A DNA stretch of 64,000 bases from Streptomyces sp. YIM 130001. Its GTDB lineage: Bacteria; Actinomycetota; Actinomycetes; Streptomycetales; Streptomycetaceae. The position numbers and the translations under genes are program-made. Within the stretch, counting starts at the first letter, position 1, and every line of letters begins with the position of its first letter. This document shows, piece after piece, positions 53,955-62,523 of the stretch. The stretch covers positions 210,360-274,359 of the forward strand of contig NZ_KZ984555.1 in assembly GCF_003574445.1 (NCBI RefSeq). The letters run 5' to 3'. The notes beneath the pieces were generated by a model. The model did not search any database. It worked only from the letters and a program-made list of their open reading frames with translations, and was not told the DNA's origin.

Positions 53955-55418
53955 TCAGATGGCCACGTTCAGGTACTGCGTCTCCAGGTACTCCTCGATG
54001 CCGGTCCGGCCGCCCTCGCGGCCGAGCCCGGAGGCCTTGACGCCTCCGAAGGGGGCGCCGGGTTCGGAGACCACGCCGGTGTTGACGCCGACCATGCCGG
54101 TCTCCAGCGCTTCACTCACCCGCAGGGCGCGCGAGAGATCGCGGGTGAAGACGTACGCCGAGAGGCCGTAGGGCGTGGCGTTGGCGTAGGCGACCGCTTC
54201 GTCCTCGGTGGTGAAGGTGGAGACGGGCGCGACCGGGCCGAAGATCTCCTCGTGCGCGATCCGGGCGTCGGGGGCGACGTCGGTGAGGACCGTCGGACGG
54301 TAGAAGTAGCCCGGGCCGTCGACGGCGGACCCGCCGGTGAGCACCTTGGCACCGGCGTCGACGGCGTCCTCGACGAGGGCTGCGACCTTGTCTCGCTGGC
54401 GTGCGTCGATCAGCGGTCCCAGGGTGCTGCCCTCGGCGAAGCCGGGGCCCGGTACCAGGGCGCGCACCCGCTCGGTGAACCTGGCGGTGAACTCCTCGGC
54501 CACCTCGTGGTGGACGAGGAACCGGTTGGCGGCGACGCAGGACTCGCCGCCGTTGCGGAACTTGGCGACCATCGCGCCGTCCACCGCGGCGTCCAGGTCG
54601 GCGTCGGCGAAGACCAGGAAGGGGCCGTTGCCGCCCAACTCCATGGAGGTGCGCTGCACTTGCTCCGCCGACTGCCGGATCAGGAGCGAGCCGACCCGGG
54701 TGGATCCGGTGAACGACACCTTGCGCAGCCGCGGGTCCGCCATCAGTGCCTCGGAGACCTCGGCGTCGCGCGTGGTGGACACCAGGTTCACCGCGCCGTC
54801 CGGGAGTCCGATGCCGACGAGCACCTCGGTGAGCAGTGCCGCGGTGAGCGGTGTCTGGGCCGCGGGCTTGATCACCGTGGCGCAGCCGGCGGCGAGTGCG
54901 GCTCCGACCTTGCGGGTCAGCATCGCCAGCGGGAAGTTCCACGGTGTGATCAGGAGGGCAGGGCCGACCGGGCGGCGGGTGGTGATGATCCGGTTGGTGC
55001 CGTTCGGGGCCGGGCCGAACTCGCCGTGGACCGCGACCGCTTGCTCGGCGAACCAGCGCAGGAACTCGGCGCCGTAGGCCACTTCGCCGCGCGCCTCGGC
55101 GAGCGGCTTGCCCATCTCGGCGGTGATCACCTGGGCGAAGTCCTCGGCCCGTGCGGTGACCGCGTCGTATGCGGCGCGCAGCCATTCGGCCCGCTGTCGC
55201 GCCGAACCGGCGGCGAGTGCCGGCTGCGCGGCGGCGGCCGCGTCGAGCGCCGCCCGCGCGTCGGCCACGCTCGCGTCGGCGACCTCGGCGATCGTCTCGC
55301 CGGTCGCCGGGTCCTCGACGCGGAACCGGCTCGCGGTCTCCCGGTGCGCTCCGCCGAAGTGCAGGCGCGGGTCGACGCGTTCGGCCGCGGCGCGCGCAGC
55401 GTCTGTCATATCCGTCAT
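53955..55418 (-). CDS. NAD(P)-dependent aldehyde dehydrogenase, succinate-semialdehyde dehydrogenase type
   Basis: 487 residues. Catalytic Cys294 is in NGGESCVAANRF, the general base Glu260 in MELGGN, and the oxyanion Asn161 in PWNFP. Cofactor binding is by KPAAQTP and FTGSTRVG. The closest family by motif is GabD, but the operon contains an alcohol dehydrogenase, so it probably oxidises the aldehyde that enzyme makes. The start ATG at 55418 has GGAAGG upstream; an ATG three codons later is possible. It is the third gene of the ADH-IclR-ALDH-MFS-Fae unit. Confidence 0.92.
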   Translation of the reverse strand: MTDMTDAARAAAERVDPRLHFGGAHRETASRFRVEDPATGETIAEVADASVADARAALDAAAAAQPALAAGSARQRAEWLRAAYDAVTARAEDFAQVITAEMGKPLAEARGEVAYGAEFLRWFAEQAVAVHGEFGPAPNGTNRIITTRRPVGPALLITPWNFPLAMLTRKVGAALAAGCATVIKPAAQTPLTAALLTEVLVGIGLPDGAVNLVSTTRDAEVSEALMADPRLRKVSFTGSTRVGSLLIRQSAEQVQRTSMELGGNGPFLVFADADLDAAVDGAMVAKFRNGGESCVAANRFLVHHEVAEEFTARFTERVRALVPGPGFAEGSTLGPLIDARQRDKVAALVEDAVDAGAKVLTGGSAVDGPGYFYRPTVLTDVAPDARIAHEEIFGPVAPVSTFTTEDEAVAYANATPYGLSAYVFTRDLSRALRVSEALETGMVGVNTGVVSEPGAPFGGVKASGLGREGGRTGIEEYLETQYLNVAI

Positions 55419-55533
55419 GGGATGAACCTTCCGACATCTTTCATCGTGTTCGAGGCAGCCCGAAGGGCCACCGGGCGGTGCCGTCGCCGGCGCCGTCAGT
55501 GTTCGGTCGTGCAGGTACGGCCAGGCGTACCGG

Positions 55534-56304
55534 TCAGAGGTACCGGCCGAGCTCTTCGGCGCCCGACCGCAGGTCACCGACCAGCTGTTCGGCGTGCTCG
55601 CCCGGAACCTCGGCCGTCGGTACGCAGGCGGTGACCGCGGCGACCGCGGACCCCGCCCGGTCGAGCACCGGCACGGAGAAGCAGGACAGGTGCCGCGCCG
55701 ACTCCTCGACCTCGGATCCCCAGCCGCGGGTGCGGATGGTGCTCAGTTCCGCGCGCAGCCGCTTCTCGTCGGTGATGGTCCGGTCGGTGAGTTCGGCCAG
55801 TCCCGCGTCGAGCACCGGGGTGAGGGCCGCCTCGTCCCGGAAGGCGAGGATGGCCTTGCCGCTGGCCGACGCGTGGGCCGGCAGCCGACGGCCGACCCGG
55901 GTGAACAGCCGAACGGCCTGGGTGGTTTCGACGTAGGCGACGAAGGTGACCTCGGCGCCGGAGAGCACCGCGAGCTGGATCGTCTCGTCGTGCCGGTCCC
56001 TGATGCGTTCCGCCACCGAGTAGAAGGGGGCGATGAGACCGGTGTGCGGGTGCCCGGACGCCTGCGCGTAGAGCGCGAGCCTGCTGCCGAGCACGTAGCG
56101 GCCGTCGTTGCCGTCCTTGGTCACCGCGCCCAGGTCCTGCAGCGTGCGCAGCAGTCGGTGCGTGGTGCTCTTCGACAGGCCCAGGCGTTCCACCAGGTCA
56201 CTCAGCCGGAGTCCCCTGCGGTGCTCGGCCAGCGTGTCGAGCAGGTCGAAGGCCTGCACGACGGCCGGGACACGGTAGGCGGGGGACGATGCTCGCTCAC
56301 TCAT
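55534..56304 (-). CDS. IclR-family transcriptional regulator
   Basis: 256 residues. The N-terminal winged helix-turn-helix is LRLSDLVERLGLSKSTTHRLLRTL, followed by the GAF-like effector domain (RLPAHASASGKAILAF; EVEESARHLSCFSVPVLDR is the IclR signature region). I start at the ATG at 56304 because GGTAGGGGG precedes it; an upstream ATG (56346) lacks a site. It lies inside the alcohol dehydrogenase operon, 73 bp after adh and 115 bp before aldh. It is the likely local regulator, sensing the pathway substrate. Confidence 0.9.
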   Translation of the reverse strand: MSERASSPAYRVPAVVQAFDLLDTLAEHRRGLRLSDLVERLGLSKSTTHRLLRTLQDLGAVTKDGNDGRYVLGSRLALYAQASGHPHTGLIAPFYSVAERIRDRHDETIQLAVLSGAEVTFVAYVETTQAVRLFTRVGRRLPAHASASGKAILAFRDEAALTPVLDAGLAELTDRTITDEKRLRAELSTIRTRGWGSEVEESARHLSCFSVPVLDRAGSAVAAVTACVPTAEVPGEHAEQLVGDLRSGAEELGRYL

Positions 56305-56377
56305 GATCGGCCCCCTACCCTCCGTTCCGTTTTCGATGACCCTCATCGGCAGATCGGCACCTCCCCGACCATCCGGG

Positions 56378-57496
56378 TCAGTTCACGAGGTCCGGGTCGA
56401 CGATGACGACGCCGCGCCGGTTGCTGCCCGCCGCGAGGTCGTCGAAGGCGGTGTCGAGTTCGTCGAAGCGGTACGTCTGCGAGACGAGCTTGTCGATCGG
56501 CAGCCGTCCGCTCGCGAAGAGGGACAGCAGCTTGGGGATGTCCTGTCCCGGACGGCTGGATCCGTAGAGGCTGCCGGTCAGGAACTTCTCCTCGCGTACG
56601 AACCGGGCGCCCGGCACCTGCGCGTAGGAGTCGGCCGCCGGCACGCCCACGCACACCACGGTGCCGCCCGGGGTGGTCGCGTCGAAGGCCTGCTCGAGGA
56701 GGCCGTTCGCGCCGACCGCGTCGATCGCGACGTCGGCGCCCGCGCCACCGGTGAGCCTGCGCACGGTGGCCACCACGTCGTCGGAGGGGGCGAGCATGCG
56801 GGTCGCTCCGAAGATCTCGGCTCCGGCGCGCTTGTCCTCCTGCGGGTCGACCACGATGATCTGGTCCGCGCCCGCCAACTGCGCGCCCATGACGGCACTG
56901 AGCCCCACGCCACCGGCTCCGTAGATGACGACGGTGTCGCCCGGCGCGACCTTCGCGCGGTTGACCACGGCGCCGTAGCCGGTGAGCACGCCGCAGCCGG
57001 CCAGCGCGGCCACGTCCAGCGGGACGGAGTCGGGGATCTTCACCGCACTGGCCGCCGGTACGACGGTGTGGTCGGCGAAGGTCGACAGGAACGAGTAGTG
57101 GTGGATGTCCTGGTCGCCGTCGTGCATCCGGACGGTCCCGTCCATCAGCGTCCCCGCGAGGAGCGCGGGTGCGCTCGCGGAGCACAGCACCGGTCGCCCG
57201 GCCGTGCAGTAGCGGCACGTCCCGCAGTTGGGCATCCAGGAGAGGGCGACATGGTCGCCGGGGACGACGTGGGTGACGCCCTCGCCCGTGTCGACGACCA
57301 CGCCCGCGCCCTCGTGGCCGAGCACGCAGGGCATCGGCGAGGGGATACGTCCGCTGCGGGTGTGTGCGTCGCTGGCGCAGACACCGGTGGCAGCGATCTT
57401 GACCAGTACCTCGTCGCGCCGGGGCGGATCGAGGGTGAGACGACGGAAGTCGTGCGGCGCGTTCAGTGCGCTGAGCACGGCTGCGGTGATCTCCAT
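56378..57496 (-). CDS. zinc-dependent alcohol dehydrogenase, class III/NDMA-dependent-like
   Basis: 372 residues of the medium-chain family. Catalytic zinc ligands are C40 and H61-E62 (GHEGAGVV). The structural zinc has C91, C94, C97 and C105 (CGTCRYCTAGRPVLC). The nucleotide motif is YGAGGVGLSAVMGA, with Asp after (VVDPQEDK) favouring NAD. It is closest to the long-chain/formaldehyde-type class that uses mycothiol or tightly bound cofactor in actinomycetes, but the substrate is open. GGAG eight bases upstream fixes the start. First gene of the operon, divergent from glpP. Confidence 0.9.
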   Translation of the reverse strand: MEITAAVLSALNAPHDFRRLTLDPPRRDEVLVKIAATGVCASDAHTRSGRIPSPMPCVLGHEGAGVVVDTGEGVTHVVPGDHVALSWMPNCGTCRYCTAGRPVLCSASAPALLAGTLMDGTVRMHDGDQDIHHYSFLSTFADHTVVPAASAVKIPDSVPLDVAALAGCGVLTGYGAVVNRAKVAPGDTVVIYGAGGVGLSAVMGAQLAGADQIIVVDPQEDKRAGAEIFGATRMLAPSDDVVATVRRLTGGAGADVAIDAVGANGLLEQAFDATTPGGTVVCVGVPAADSYAQVPGARFVREEKFLTGSLYGSSRPGQDIPKLLSLFASGRLPIDKLVSQTYRFDELDTAFDDLAAGSNRRGVVIVDPDLVN

Positions 57497-57844
57497 GGGG
57501 CGGCTCCGTTACGACACGGCCCTCGGGCCGGGGAAAGGAATGGAGGAGAAGGCCGATCCGGCGGTTCCAGATACGGAACAGGTTCCGGGTGGCGAAATCG
57601 AGTGTGGAGTCCTGCGGAGCGAGGTGTCAATCCCCATCCTGGGGTGGTGATGTGACGGCTCGTCATTTACCGGGGAAGCGGGCCGGTGACCTGGTAGATC
57701 GCTGGGAGAAGGCAGCCATGGAGGCACTCGGCGGGACAGGGCCGGACGGTGGAGCCGGGGGCGACCCCCGTCAGTCGCGACGGAGTCGTACCGTGGAGCA
57801 CCCCGCCCATGGAGCACCCGCCCCCGTCACTTCCGGAGACCACC
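57497..57844. other. divergent regulatory region between adh operon and glpP
   Basis: 348 bases with no confident gene. It must hold two divergent promoters. The inverted repeat GTTCC-N6-GGAAC at 57564-57579, with a further GGTTCC at 57581-57586, is a candidate IclR operator. CCGGAG before the GTG at 57845 is the glpP ribosome site. Confidence 0.5.
57564..57586. promoter_or_regulatory. candidate IclR operator
   Basis: GTTCC AGATAC GGAAC is a perfect 5-bp inverted repeat with a 6-base spacer; a third half-site GGTTCC follows one base later. IclR-type operators often have this layout. It lies about 70 bp before the adh start. Confidence 0.4.
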
Positions 57845-58411
57845 GTGAGCCGCTCTCTGCTGGACCTCCTGGAGGAGAACCCCGTCGTCGCCAGCGTGAA
57901 GGACGAGGAGGGGCTCGAGGCCGTACTGCGCACCGACTGCCCGGTCGTGTTCCTGCTGTACGGATCCGTGCTCGACATTTCGTCGACGGTGCGCAGACTC
58001 AAGGACGCCGGACGCACCGTACTCGTGAACGTCGACCTTCTGGAAGGCCTTGCGGGCAAGGAGATCGTCGTTTCCTTCATCCGCGAGAACACCGCCGCGG
58101 ACGGAATTCTCAGTTCGAAGGCATTCATGGTGCGAGCGGCCCGGGAGCAGGGGCTTTTCGCCGTGCACCGGTTCTTCCTGATCGACTCGTTCTCGTACCG
58201 CAACCTCGCCCGGCAGCTGAGCATCTCGAAGGCGGACGCCATCGAGATCCTGCCGGGCTGCATGCCCCGGGTGATCGGCTGGGTCGTCGCCGACATCGAC
58301 GCCCCGGTCATCGCCGGCGGGCTCGTGTGCGACAAGGAAGACGTGATCGCCGCACTTCAGGCGGGTGCTACGGCCATCGCCTCGTCCAACCAGGACGTCT
58401 GGCGGATGTGA
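57845..58411 (+). CDS. glpP: GlpP-family glycerol-responsive antiterminator
   Basis: 188 residues matching Bacillus GlpP along its length: NPVVASVKDEEGLEAVL, then NVDLLEGLAGKE, GILSSKAFMVRAAREQGLFA, RFFLIDSFS, AIEILPGCMPRVIG, PVIAGGLVCDKEDVIAALQAGA, and the end AIASSNQDVWRM. In Bacillus GlpP senses glycerol-3-phosphate and binds leader RNA to prevent termination ahead of glpD and glpFK. Here an intrinsic terminator lies 120 bases after the gene, before a transporter, so the mechanism is probably kept. The GTG at 57845 has CCGGAG at proper distance; an upstream ATG (57809) does not. The phosphate-binding TIM-barrel loop GG.I is conserved (AGGLV). Confidence 0.9.
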   Translation: MSRSLLDLLEENPVVASVKDEEGLEAVLRTDCPVVFLLYGSVLDISSTVRRLKDAGRTVLVNVDLLEGLAGKEIVVSFIRENTAADGILSSKAFMVRAAREQGLFAVHRFFLIDSFSYRNLARQLSISKADAIEILPGCMPRVIGWVVADIDAPVIAGGLVCDKEDVIAALQAGATAIASSNQDVWRM

Positions 58412-58423
58412 CACGGGTCTCCA

Positions 58424-58453
58424 TTGACAGGCCGGGGAGCACGGTTCTAACGT
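58424..58453 (+). promoter_or_regulatory. vegetative-type promoter between glpP and the MFS gene
   Basis: TTGACA (58424-58429), an 18-base spacer, and TAACGT (58448-58453). The -35 is a perfect match to the consensus, which is rare at this GC content. Transcription would start near 58460, just ahead of the attenuator. Confidence 0.7.
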
Positions 58454-58459
58454 GCTCGG

Positions 58460-58590
58460 CAGACGGCGGTGAACCGCCCGAAAACTTCAGATGTTGTTCC
58501 GGTTCTTGACCGGAGCAGTTGCTAGAGCCGAGAGAACAGCAACCTTCCTGCACAGGGAGATTGCTGTTCTTTTTTTGTGTCCTTTTCCAC
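58460..58590 (+). ncRNA. predicted GlpP-responsive leader RNA (attenuator)
   Basis: The leader between the promoter and the MFS gene contains small hairpins (GGCGGT/ACCGCC at 58465-58478; CCGGT/ACCGG at 58499-58513). GTTGCT (58518-58523) is complementary to AGCAAC (58538-58543), and the latter overlaps the left arm of the terminator at 58533-58542. Pairing of one excludes the other: an antiterminator/terminator switch. CTCGGC (58455-58460) can also pair with GCCGAG (58527-58532) if transcription starts early enough. Its neighbour glpP encodes the expected RNA-binding protein. The model is inferred from sequence only. Confidence 0.65.
58533..58576 (+). terminator. intrinsic terminator in the leader of the MFS-SDR-oxidase-kinase genes
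   Basis: Left arm AGAACAGCAA (58533-58542) pairs perfectly with TTGCTGTTCT (58561-58570). An inner 6-bp extension closes on loop GCAC, and seven Ts follow (58570-58576). A U-tract terminator of this quality is unusual in Streptomyces. It lies about 70 bases before the MFS start, so it must be read through for expression. Confidence 0.85.
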
Positions 58591-58646
58591 GAAGGGGTGG
58601 TCACTGTGACGTGTCCCAGGGCGTTCGGCGCCTATCGAGCCGCGCG

Positions 58647-59963
58647 ATGACGGCGCCCGGAGGGAAGCAGAAGTGGGTCAGCTTCTTCTTGCTCTCGATG
58701 ACCGGCGGCGTGATTTTCCAGGTCGCCTATATTCGCTTCGTCTACCTGGGCCCCACCGCACGGGCACTTGAACTCACGTCGCAGGACTACGGAAACATCG
58801 TCTCCGTGTTCGGCATCGTGGCGATGGTGATGTATTTCTTCGGCGGCTGGTTCGCGGACCGCTATCCGCCGAAGCGGCTGATCGTCATCGCCCTGGCCGG
58901 TGTCGGCGTACTCGACCTGTACCTCTCCCTCGCGCCCGGTTACCTGGGCACGCTCGCCGCACACGTACTGACCGCCGTACTCGGGATGGGGCTGTACTGG
59001 CCCGCTCTGGTGAAGGCGATCGGGATGCTCGGGGACTCCTCCGAGCAGGGCCGGCTCTTCGGGTTCCTGGAGGGTGTGCGCGGGATCGTGTCCACGGTGG
59101 TGGGCTTCGCCGGCACGGTGGTCGTGTCCGTCGCGGTCGCCGAATCGGCGGGAGTGCTGTGGCTGATCCGGGTCTACGGCCTGCTGTGCTTCCTGCTCGC
59201 CGTATCGATCGGCGTGTTCGTCAAGGAGAACCGGGAGCAGCTGGCCCGTCTCGGCAGCAGCTCGGTCACCCTGCGGCAGCTGCTCGCCGCGGCGAAGAAC
59301 AAGTACACATGGCTGATCGGCCTGACCGCGATGCTGATGTACTGCTTCTACACCACCCTCGGCTACTTCTCGCCGCTGCTCGAGCACCAGTACGGCGTGG
59401 CCGCGGCCATGATCGCCGTGATCGGCGTGGTCCGCACCTACGTCTTCCAGTTCGTCGCCGGTCCGATCGGCGGCGTGGTCGTCGACAAGGTCACCCGGTC
59501 CTCGCCCCGCTTCCTGCGCTGGATGTTCGCCGGCAGCGCGATGATCGCCCTCCTCTTCCTGGTCCTTCCGCGTCAACCCGCCCTGGCCTGGGTGGCGTTG
59601 GTCCTGATGTTCGTCCTGTGCTTCATGGTCTTCGCCAGCCGTGGGGTGTACTGGGCGACCATCGGTGAGGTCGGTGTGCCGGAGAGCCAGCGCGGCGGTG
59701 TGATCGGCCTGGCCTCCGGACTCGCGTACCTGCCGGACGCCTTCCTGCCGACGCTGGCCGCGTGGTGGATCGGCGATCCGGACGCCAGCCCCGCTGTGCC
59801 GGAGCGCGGCGGCGGCTACTCGGCGCTGTTCGCCTTCCTCCTCGTCACGGCCCTGCTCGGTCTGGTGATGACCACCCTGACCCTCAGGTCGCGCAGGCGG
59901 GACCTGGCCGACGCGGCCGCGGCGGAACCCGCCTCGGACCCCGCACCGGTGGAAAGCTCCTGA
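58647..59963 (+). CDS. MFS transporter, sugar-phosphate permease-like
   Basis: 438 residues, 12 transmembrane helices. WVSFFLLSMTGGVIFQVAYIRF begins helix 1; the motif A region is GGWFADRYPPKRLIVIA, and GMGLYWPALVKAIGML is conserved in helix 4. The topology and motifs recall the OPA/UhpC-like branch, compatible with polyols or glycerol derivatives; the substrate is not certain. The ATG at 58647 has a poor ribosome site; a GTG at 58611 with AAGGGG further upstream is the alternative. It is the first gene controlled by the attenuator and leads to SDR, oxidase and kinase genes on the same strand. Confidence 0.85.
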   Translation: MTAPGGKQKWVSFFLLSMTGGVIFQVAYIRFVYLGPTARALELTSQDYGNIVSVFGIVAMVMYFFGGWFADRYPPKRLIVIALAGVGVLDLYLSLAPGYLGTLAAHVLTAVLGMGLYWPALVKAIGMLGDSSEQGRLFGFLEGVRGIVSTVVGFAGTVVVSVAVAESAGVLWLIRVYGLLCFLLAVSIGVFVKENREQLARLGSSSVTLRQLLAAAKNKYTWLIGLTAMLMYCFYTTLGYFSPLLEHQYGVAAAMIAVIGVVRTYVFQFVAGPIGGVVVDKVTRSSPRFLRWMFAGSAMIALLFLVLPRQPALAWVALVLMFVLCFMVFASRGVYWATIGEVGVPESQRGGVIGLASGLAYLPDAFLPTLAAWWIGDPDASPAVPERGGGYSALFAFLLVTALLGLVMTTLTLRSRRRDLADAAAAEPASDPAPVESS

Positions 59964-60111
59964 GTCACCCGACACCCGGCGACGGCACGCCCCCGCCGCC
60001 GTACGCCGACGAACCTCGCGGTGGACGCGGCCACCCACCGGGCCGTACCCCGCACCCGCCCACCACGACCGCACGGTCACCCAGCACTTCCACGACAAGC
60101 AGGTGAGCACC

Positions 60112-60888
60112 ATGGACATCCACGACTTCTCTCTCGACCTCTTCTCGCTCGAGGGCCGCAACGCCATCGTCACCGGCGGGAACACCGGCCTCGGCCAGGC
60201 GTTCTCGATCGCCCTGGCCAAGGCGGGCGCCAACGTGTTCGTCCCCGCGCTCGTCGAGGACGACGGCGGGACCCGCAAGCAGATCGAGGCCGCGGGACGC
60301 CGCATGGAGTTCCTGGCCGCCGACCTCACCCGTCCCGGCGTACCGAAGCAGGTCGTCGAGGGCTGTGTGGACGCCTTCGGCTCCGTCGACATCGTGGTGA
60401 ACTCCGCGGGCATCAACAAGCTGGGCGAGGTCACCGAGTTCGACCGTGAGCAGTGGGACCCGATGATCGGCGTGAACCTCACGGCGCCGTTCGAACTGGG
60501 CCACGAGGCAGCGAAGTTCATGATCGAGCAGCGCTCCGGGAAGATCATCAACATCGCCTCGCTCTTCTCGTTCCTCGGCGGCCGGATGTCTCCCGCCTAC
60601 GCGGCGTCCAAGCACGGCATCGTCGGTTTCACCAAGGCCTACTGCGACGAGCTCGCGCAGTACAACATCCAGGTCAACGCCATCGCCCCGGGCTACTTCG
60701 CCACCAAGCTCACCGAGGCCACGCGGGCGGACCCGGCGGCCGACCGCCAGGTGCGCGACCACATCCCGGCCGGCCGCTGGGGTGACGTCGCCGACCTGAT
60801 GGGCGCCACCGTCTTCCTCGCCAGCCGCGCCTCCGACTACGTCAACGGCCATGTCCTCAGCGTCGACGGCGGCTACCTGGTGCGCTGA
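60112..60888 (+). CDS. short-chain dehydrogenase/reductase (KduD/polyol dehydrogenase-like)
   Basis: 258 residues of the classical SDR family. The cofactor motif is TGGNTGLGQA (21-30), the structural NNAG equivalent is VNSAG, the catalytic Ser is in NIASLFSF, and Tyr/Lys are in YAASKHG. The C-terminal FLASRASDYVNGHVLSVDGGYL is standard. Members nearest by motif oxidise sugar acids or polyols with NAD. The ATG at 60112 has AGG upstream; a GTG nine bases earlier lacks a site. Between MFS and FAD oxidase genes, it is likely an early oxidative step in the pathway. Confidence 0.9.
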   Translation: MDIHDFSLDLFSLEGRNAIVTGGNTGLGQAFSIALAKAGANVFVPALVEDDGGTRKQIEAAGRRMEFLAADLTRPGVPKQVVEGCVDAFGSVDIVVNSAGINKLGEVTEFDREQWDPMIGVNLTAPFELGHEAAKFMIEQRSGKIINIASLFSFLGGRMSPAYAASKHGIVGFTKAYCDELAQYNIQVNAIAPGYFATKLTEATRADPAADRQVRDHIPAGRWGDVADLMGATVFLASRASDYVNGHVLSVDGGYLVR

Positions 60889-60964
60889 AGCCCACCGCGC
60901 CGCATCACAGGGCCCCTCGCGCCCGAACCGCACCCCCGCACAGAACACGAAGGTGAACAGTCCC

Positions 60965-62431
60965 ATGGTCAAGTCCCAGGCAGCACCGAGCAGCGAAGAG
61001 ATCGTCACGGCGCTCCAGGAGCTGGTCGGCGCCGAGCAGATCGTCACCGACGCCGACGAACTGCGTGAGGCGAGCGTCGACCGGTTCAAGAAGTACACGG
61101 CGGTGCACGGCATCTACGACGGCCCGTTCCCCGCGGCCATCGTCAACGCCACCGACACCGACACCGTCTCCAAGGTCCTCGCCTACGCCAACGACCACCG
61201 CATCAACGTGGTGGCCCGCACCGGCCGCACCAGCACCGAGGGCGGACTCGAGACGTCCGTCGAGAACACGATCGTGCTCGACGGCTCGGGCCTGGACACC
61301 ATCGTCTCCATCGACACCGAGAACATGCAGGCCACGGTCGGCTGCGGCGTACAACTGCAGACCCTCGAGGACACCCTGCGCGCCCAGGGCTACACCACCG
61401 GACACTCGCCGCAGTCCAAGCCGCTCGCCCAGTACGGCGGCCTGGTCGCCACCCGGTCCATCGGACAGTTCTCCACTCTCTACGGGGCCATCGAGGACAT
61501 GGTGGTGGGCCTGGAGGCCGTCTTCCCCGACGGTTCCGTCAGCCGGATCAAGAACGTCCCGCGCCGCTCCACCGGACCCGACATCCGTCACCTCGTCATC
61601 GGCAACGAGGGCGCGCTCTGCTACGTCACCGAAGTGACCGTCAAGATCTTCAAGTACCAGCCGGAGAACAACGAGTTCCACGGCATCCTCGTCGACGACA
61701 TGGCCACCGGCACCGCGATCATCCGCGAGGTCGTCACCGACGGCTTCCACCCGTCGGTGGTCCGCCTCTACTCCCCCGAGGACGCGCGGCAGCACTTCTC
61801 GCACTTCTACGACGGCAAGTGCGTCGTGATCTTCGTCGTCGAGGGCCCCGAGGGCATCGTCCGCGCCACCAGCGAGGAGATCGAGCGCGTCACCTCGCAG
61901 CACGCGCACACCGCGGTCGACGCGAAGCTGGTCGAGGACTGGTTCGACCAGCTCAACTGGGGCGCAGACAAGATCGAGGCCGAGAAGCGCGTCATGCTGG
62001 AGAAGGCCGAGCTGGGTTACACCACCGAGGTCTCCTGCGACTGGTCCGAGGTCGTCGAGCTGTACGAGTCCGTACTCCACCGGGTGCGCACGGAGTTCCC
62101 CGCCGCGGACGATCTGACGATGCTCGGCGCCCACTCCTCGCACAGCTACCAGACGGGCACGAACCTGTACTTCGTCTACGACTACACGATCAACTGCGAG
62201 CCCCGCGAGGAGATCGAGAAGTACCACAAGCCGCTGAACGCGATCATCGTCGAGGAGGCGCTCAGGGTCGGCGGTTCGATGGTCCACCACCACGGCATCG
62301 GCAAGTACCGCGCCGCCTGGACCAAGGAGGAGCACGGCAGCGCGTACCCGCTGCTCGCCGCGCTGAAGTCGACCTTCGACCCGAACGGCATCATGAACCA
62401 GGGCACGATCTTCCCGGTCGAGAACGCCTGA
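60965..62431 (+). CDS. FAD-linked oxidase/dehydrogenase, VAO-family (ADAPS-like)
   Basis: 488 residues. The N-terminal FAD domain has VVARTGRTSTEGGLET, ATVGCGVQLQTLEDTLR and TGHSPQSKPLAQYGGLVATRSIGQFSTLYGAIEDMVVG. The C-terminal cap includes MLGAHSSHSYQTGTNLYFVY and GGSMVHHHGIGKYR, a His cluster typical of alkyldihydroxyacetone-phosphate synthase-like and alkylglycerone oxidases, ending in DPNGIMNQGTIF. No signal peptide is present. Substrates in the family are 2-hydroxy acids or dihydroxyacetone-like phosphates, consistent with a polyol pathway. GGTG before ATG marks the start; the SDR and kinase genes flank it. Confidence 0.88.
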   Translation: MVKSQAAPSSEEIVTALQELVGAEQIVTDADELREASVDRFKKYTAVHGIYDGPFPAAIVNATDTDTVSKVLAYANDHRINVVARTGRTSTEGGLETSVENTIVLDGSGLDTIVSIDTENMQATVGCGVQLQTLEDTLRAQGYTTGHSPQSKPLAQYGGLVATRSIGQFSTLYGAIEDMVVGLEAVFPDGSVSRIKNVPRRSTGPDIRHLVIGNEGALCYVTEVTVKIFKYQPENNEFHGILVDDMATGTAIIREVVTDGFHPSVVRLYSPEDARQHFSHFYDGKCVVIFVVEGPEGIVRATSEEIERVTSQHAHTAVDAKLVEDWFDQLNWGADKIEAEKRVMLEKAELGYTTEVSCDWSEVVELYESVLHRVRTEFPAADDLTMLGAHSSHSYQTGTNLYFVYDYTINCEPREEIEKYHKPLNAIIVEEALRVGGSMVHHHGIGKYRAAWTKEEHGSAYPLLAALKSTFDPNGIMNQGTIFPVENA

Positions 62432-62523
62432 CCGGCACCGCCCGCGGGCGGGCGCGCAGTACCCGCGCCCGCCCGCACCCCCGTCCCCGCGCACATCGCC
62501 ACCGCCACGCACCCGGAGTGGGC

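Noticed and set aside
58491..58646. N-terminal extension of the MFS protein into the leader
   Set aside because: The frame is open but crosses the intrinsic terminator and encodes a Cys/Arg-rich stretch without membrane-protein character.
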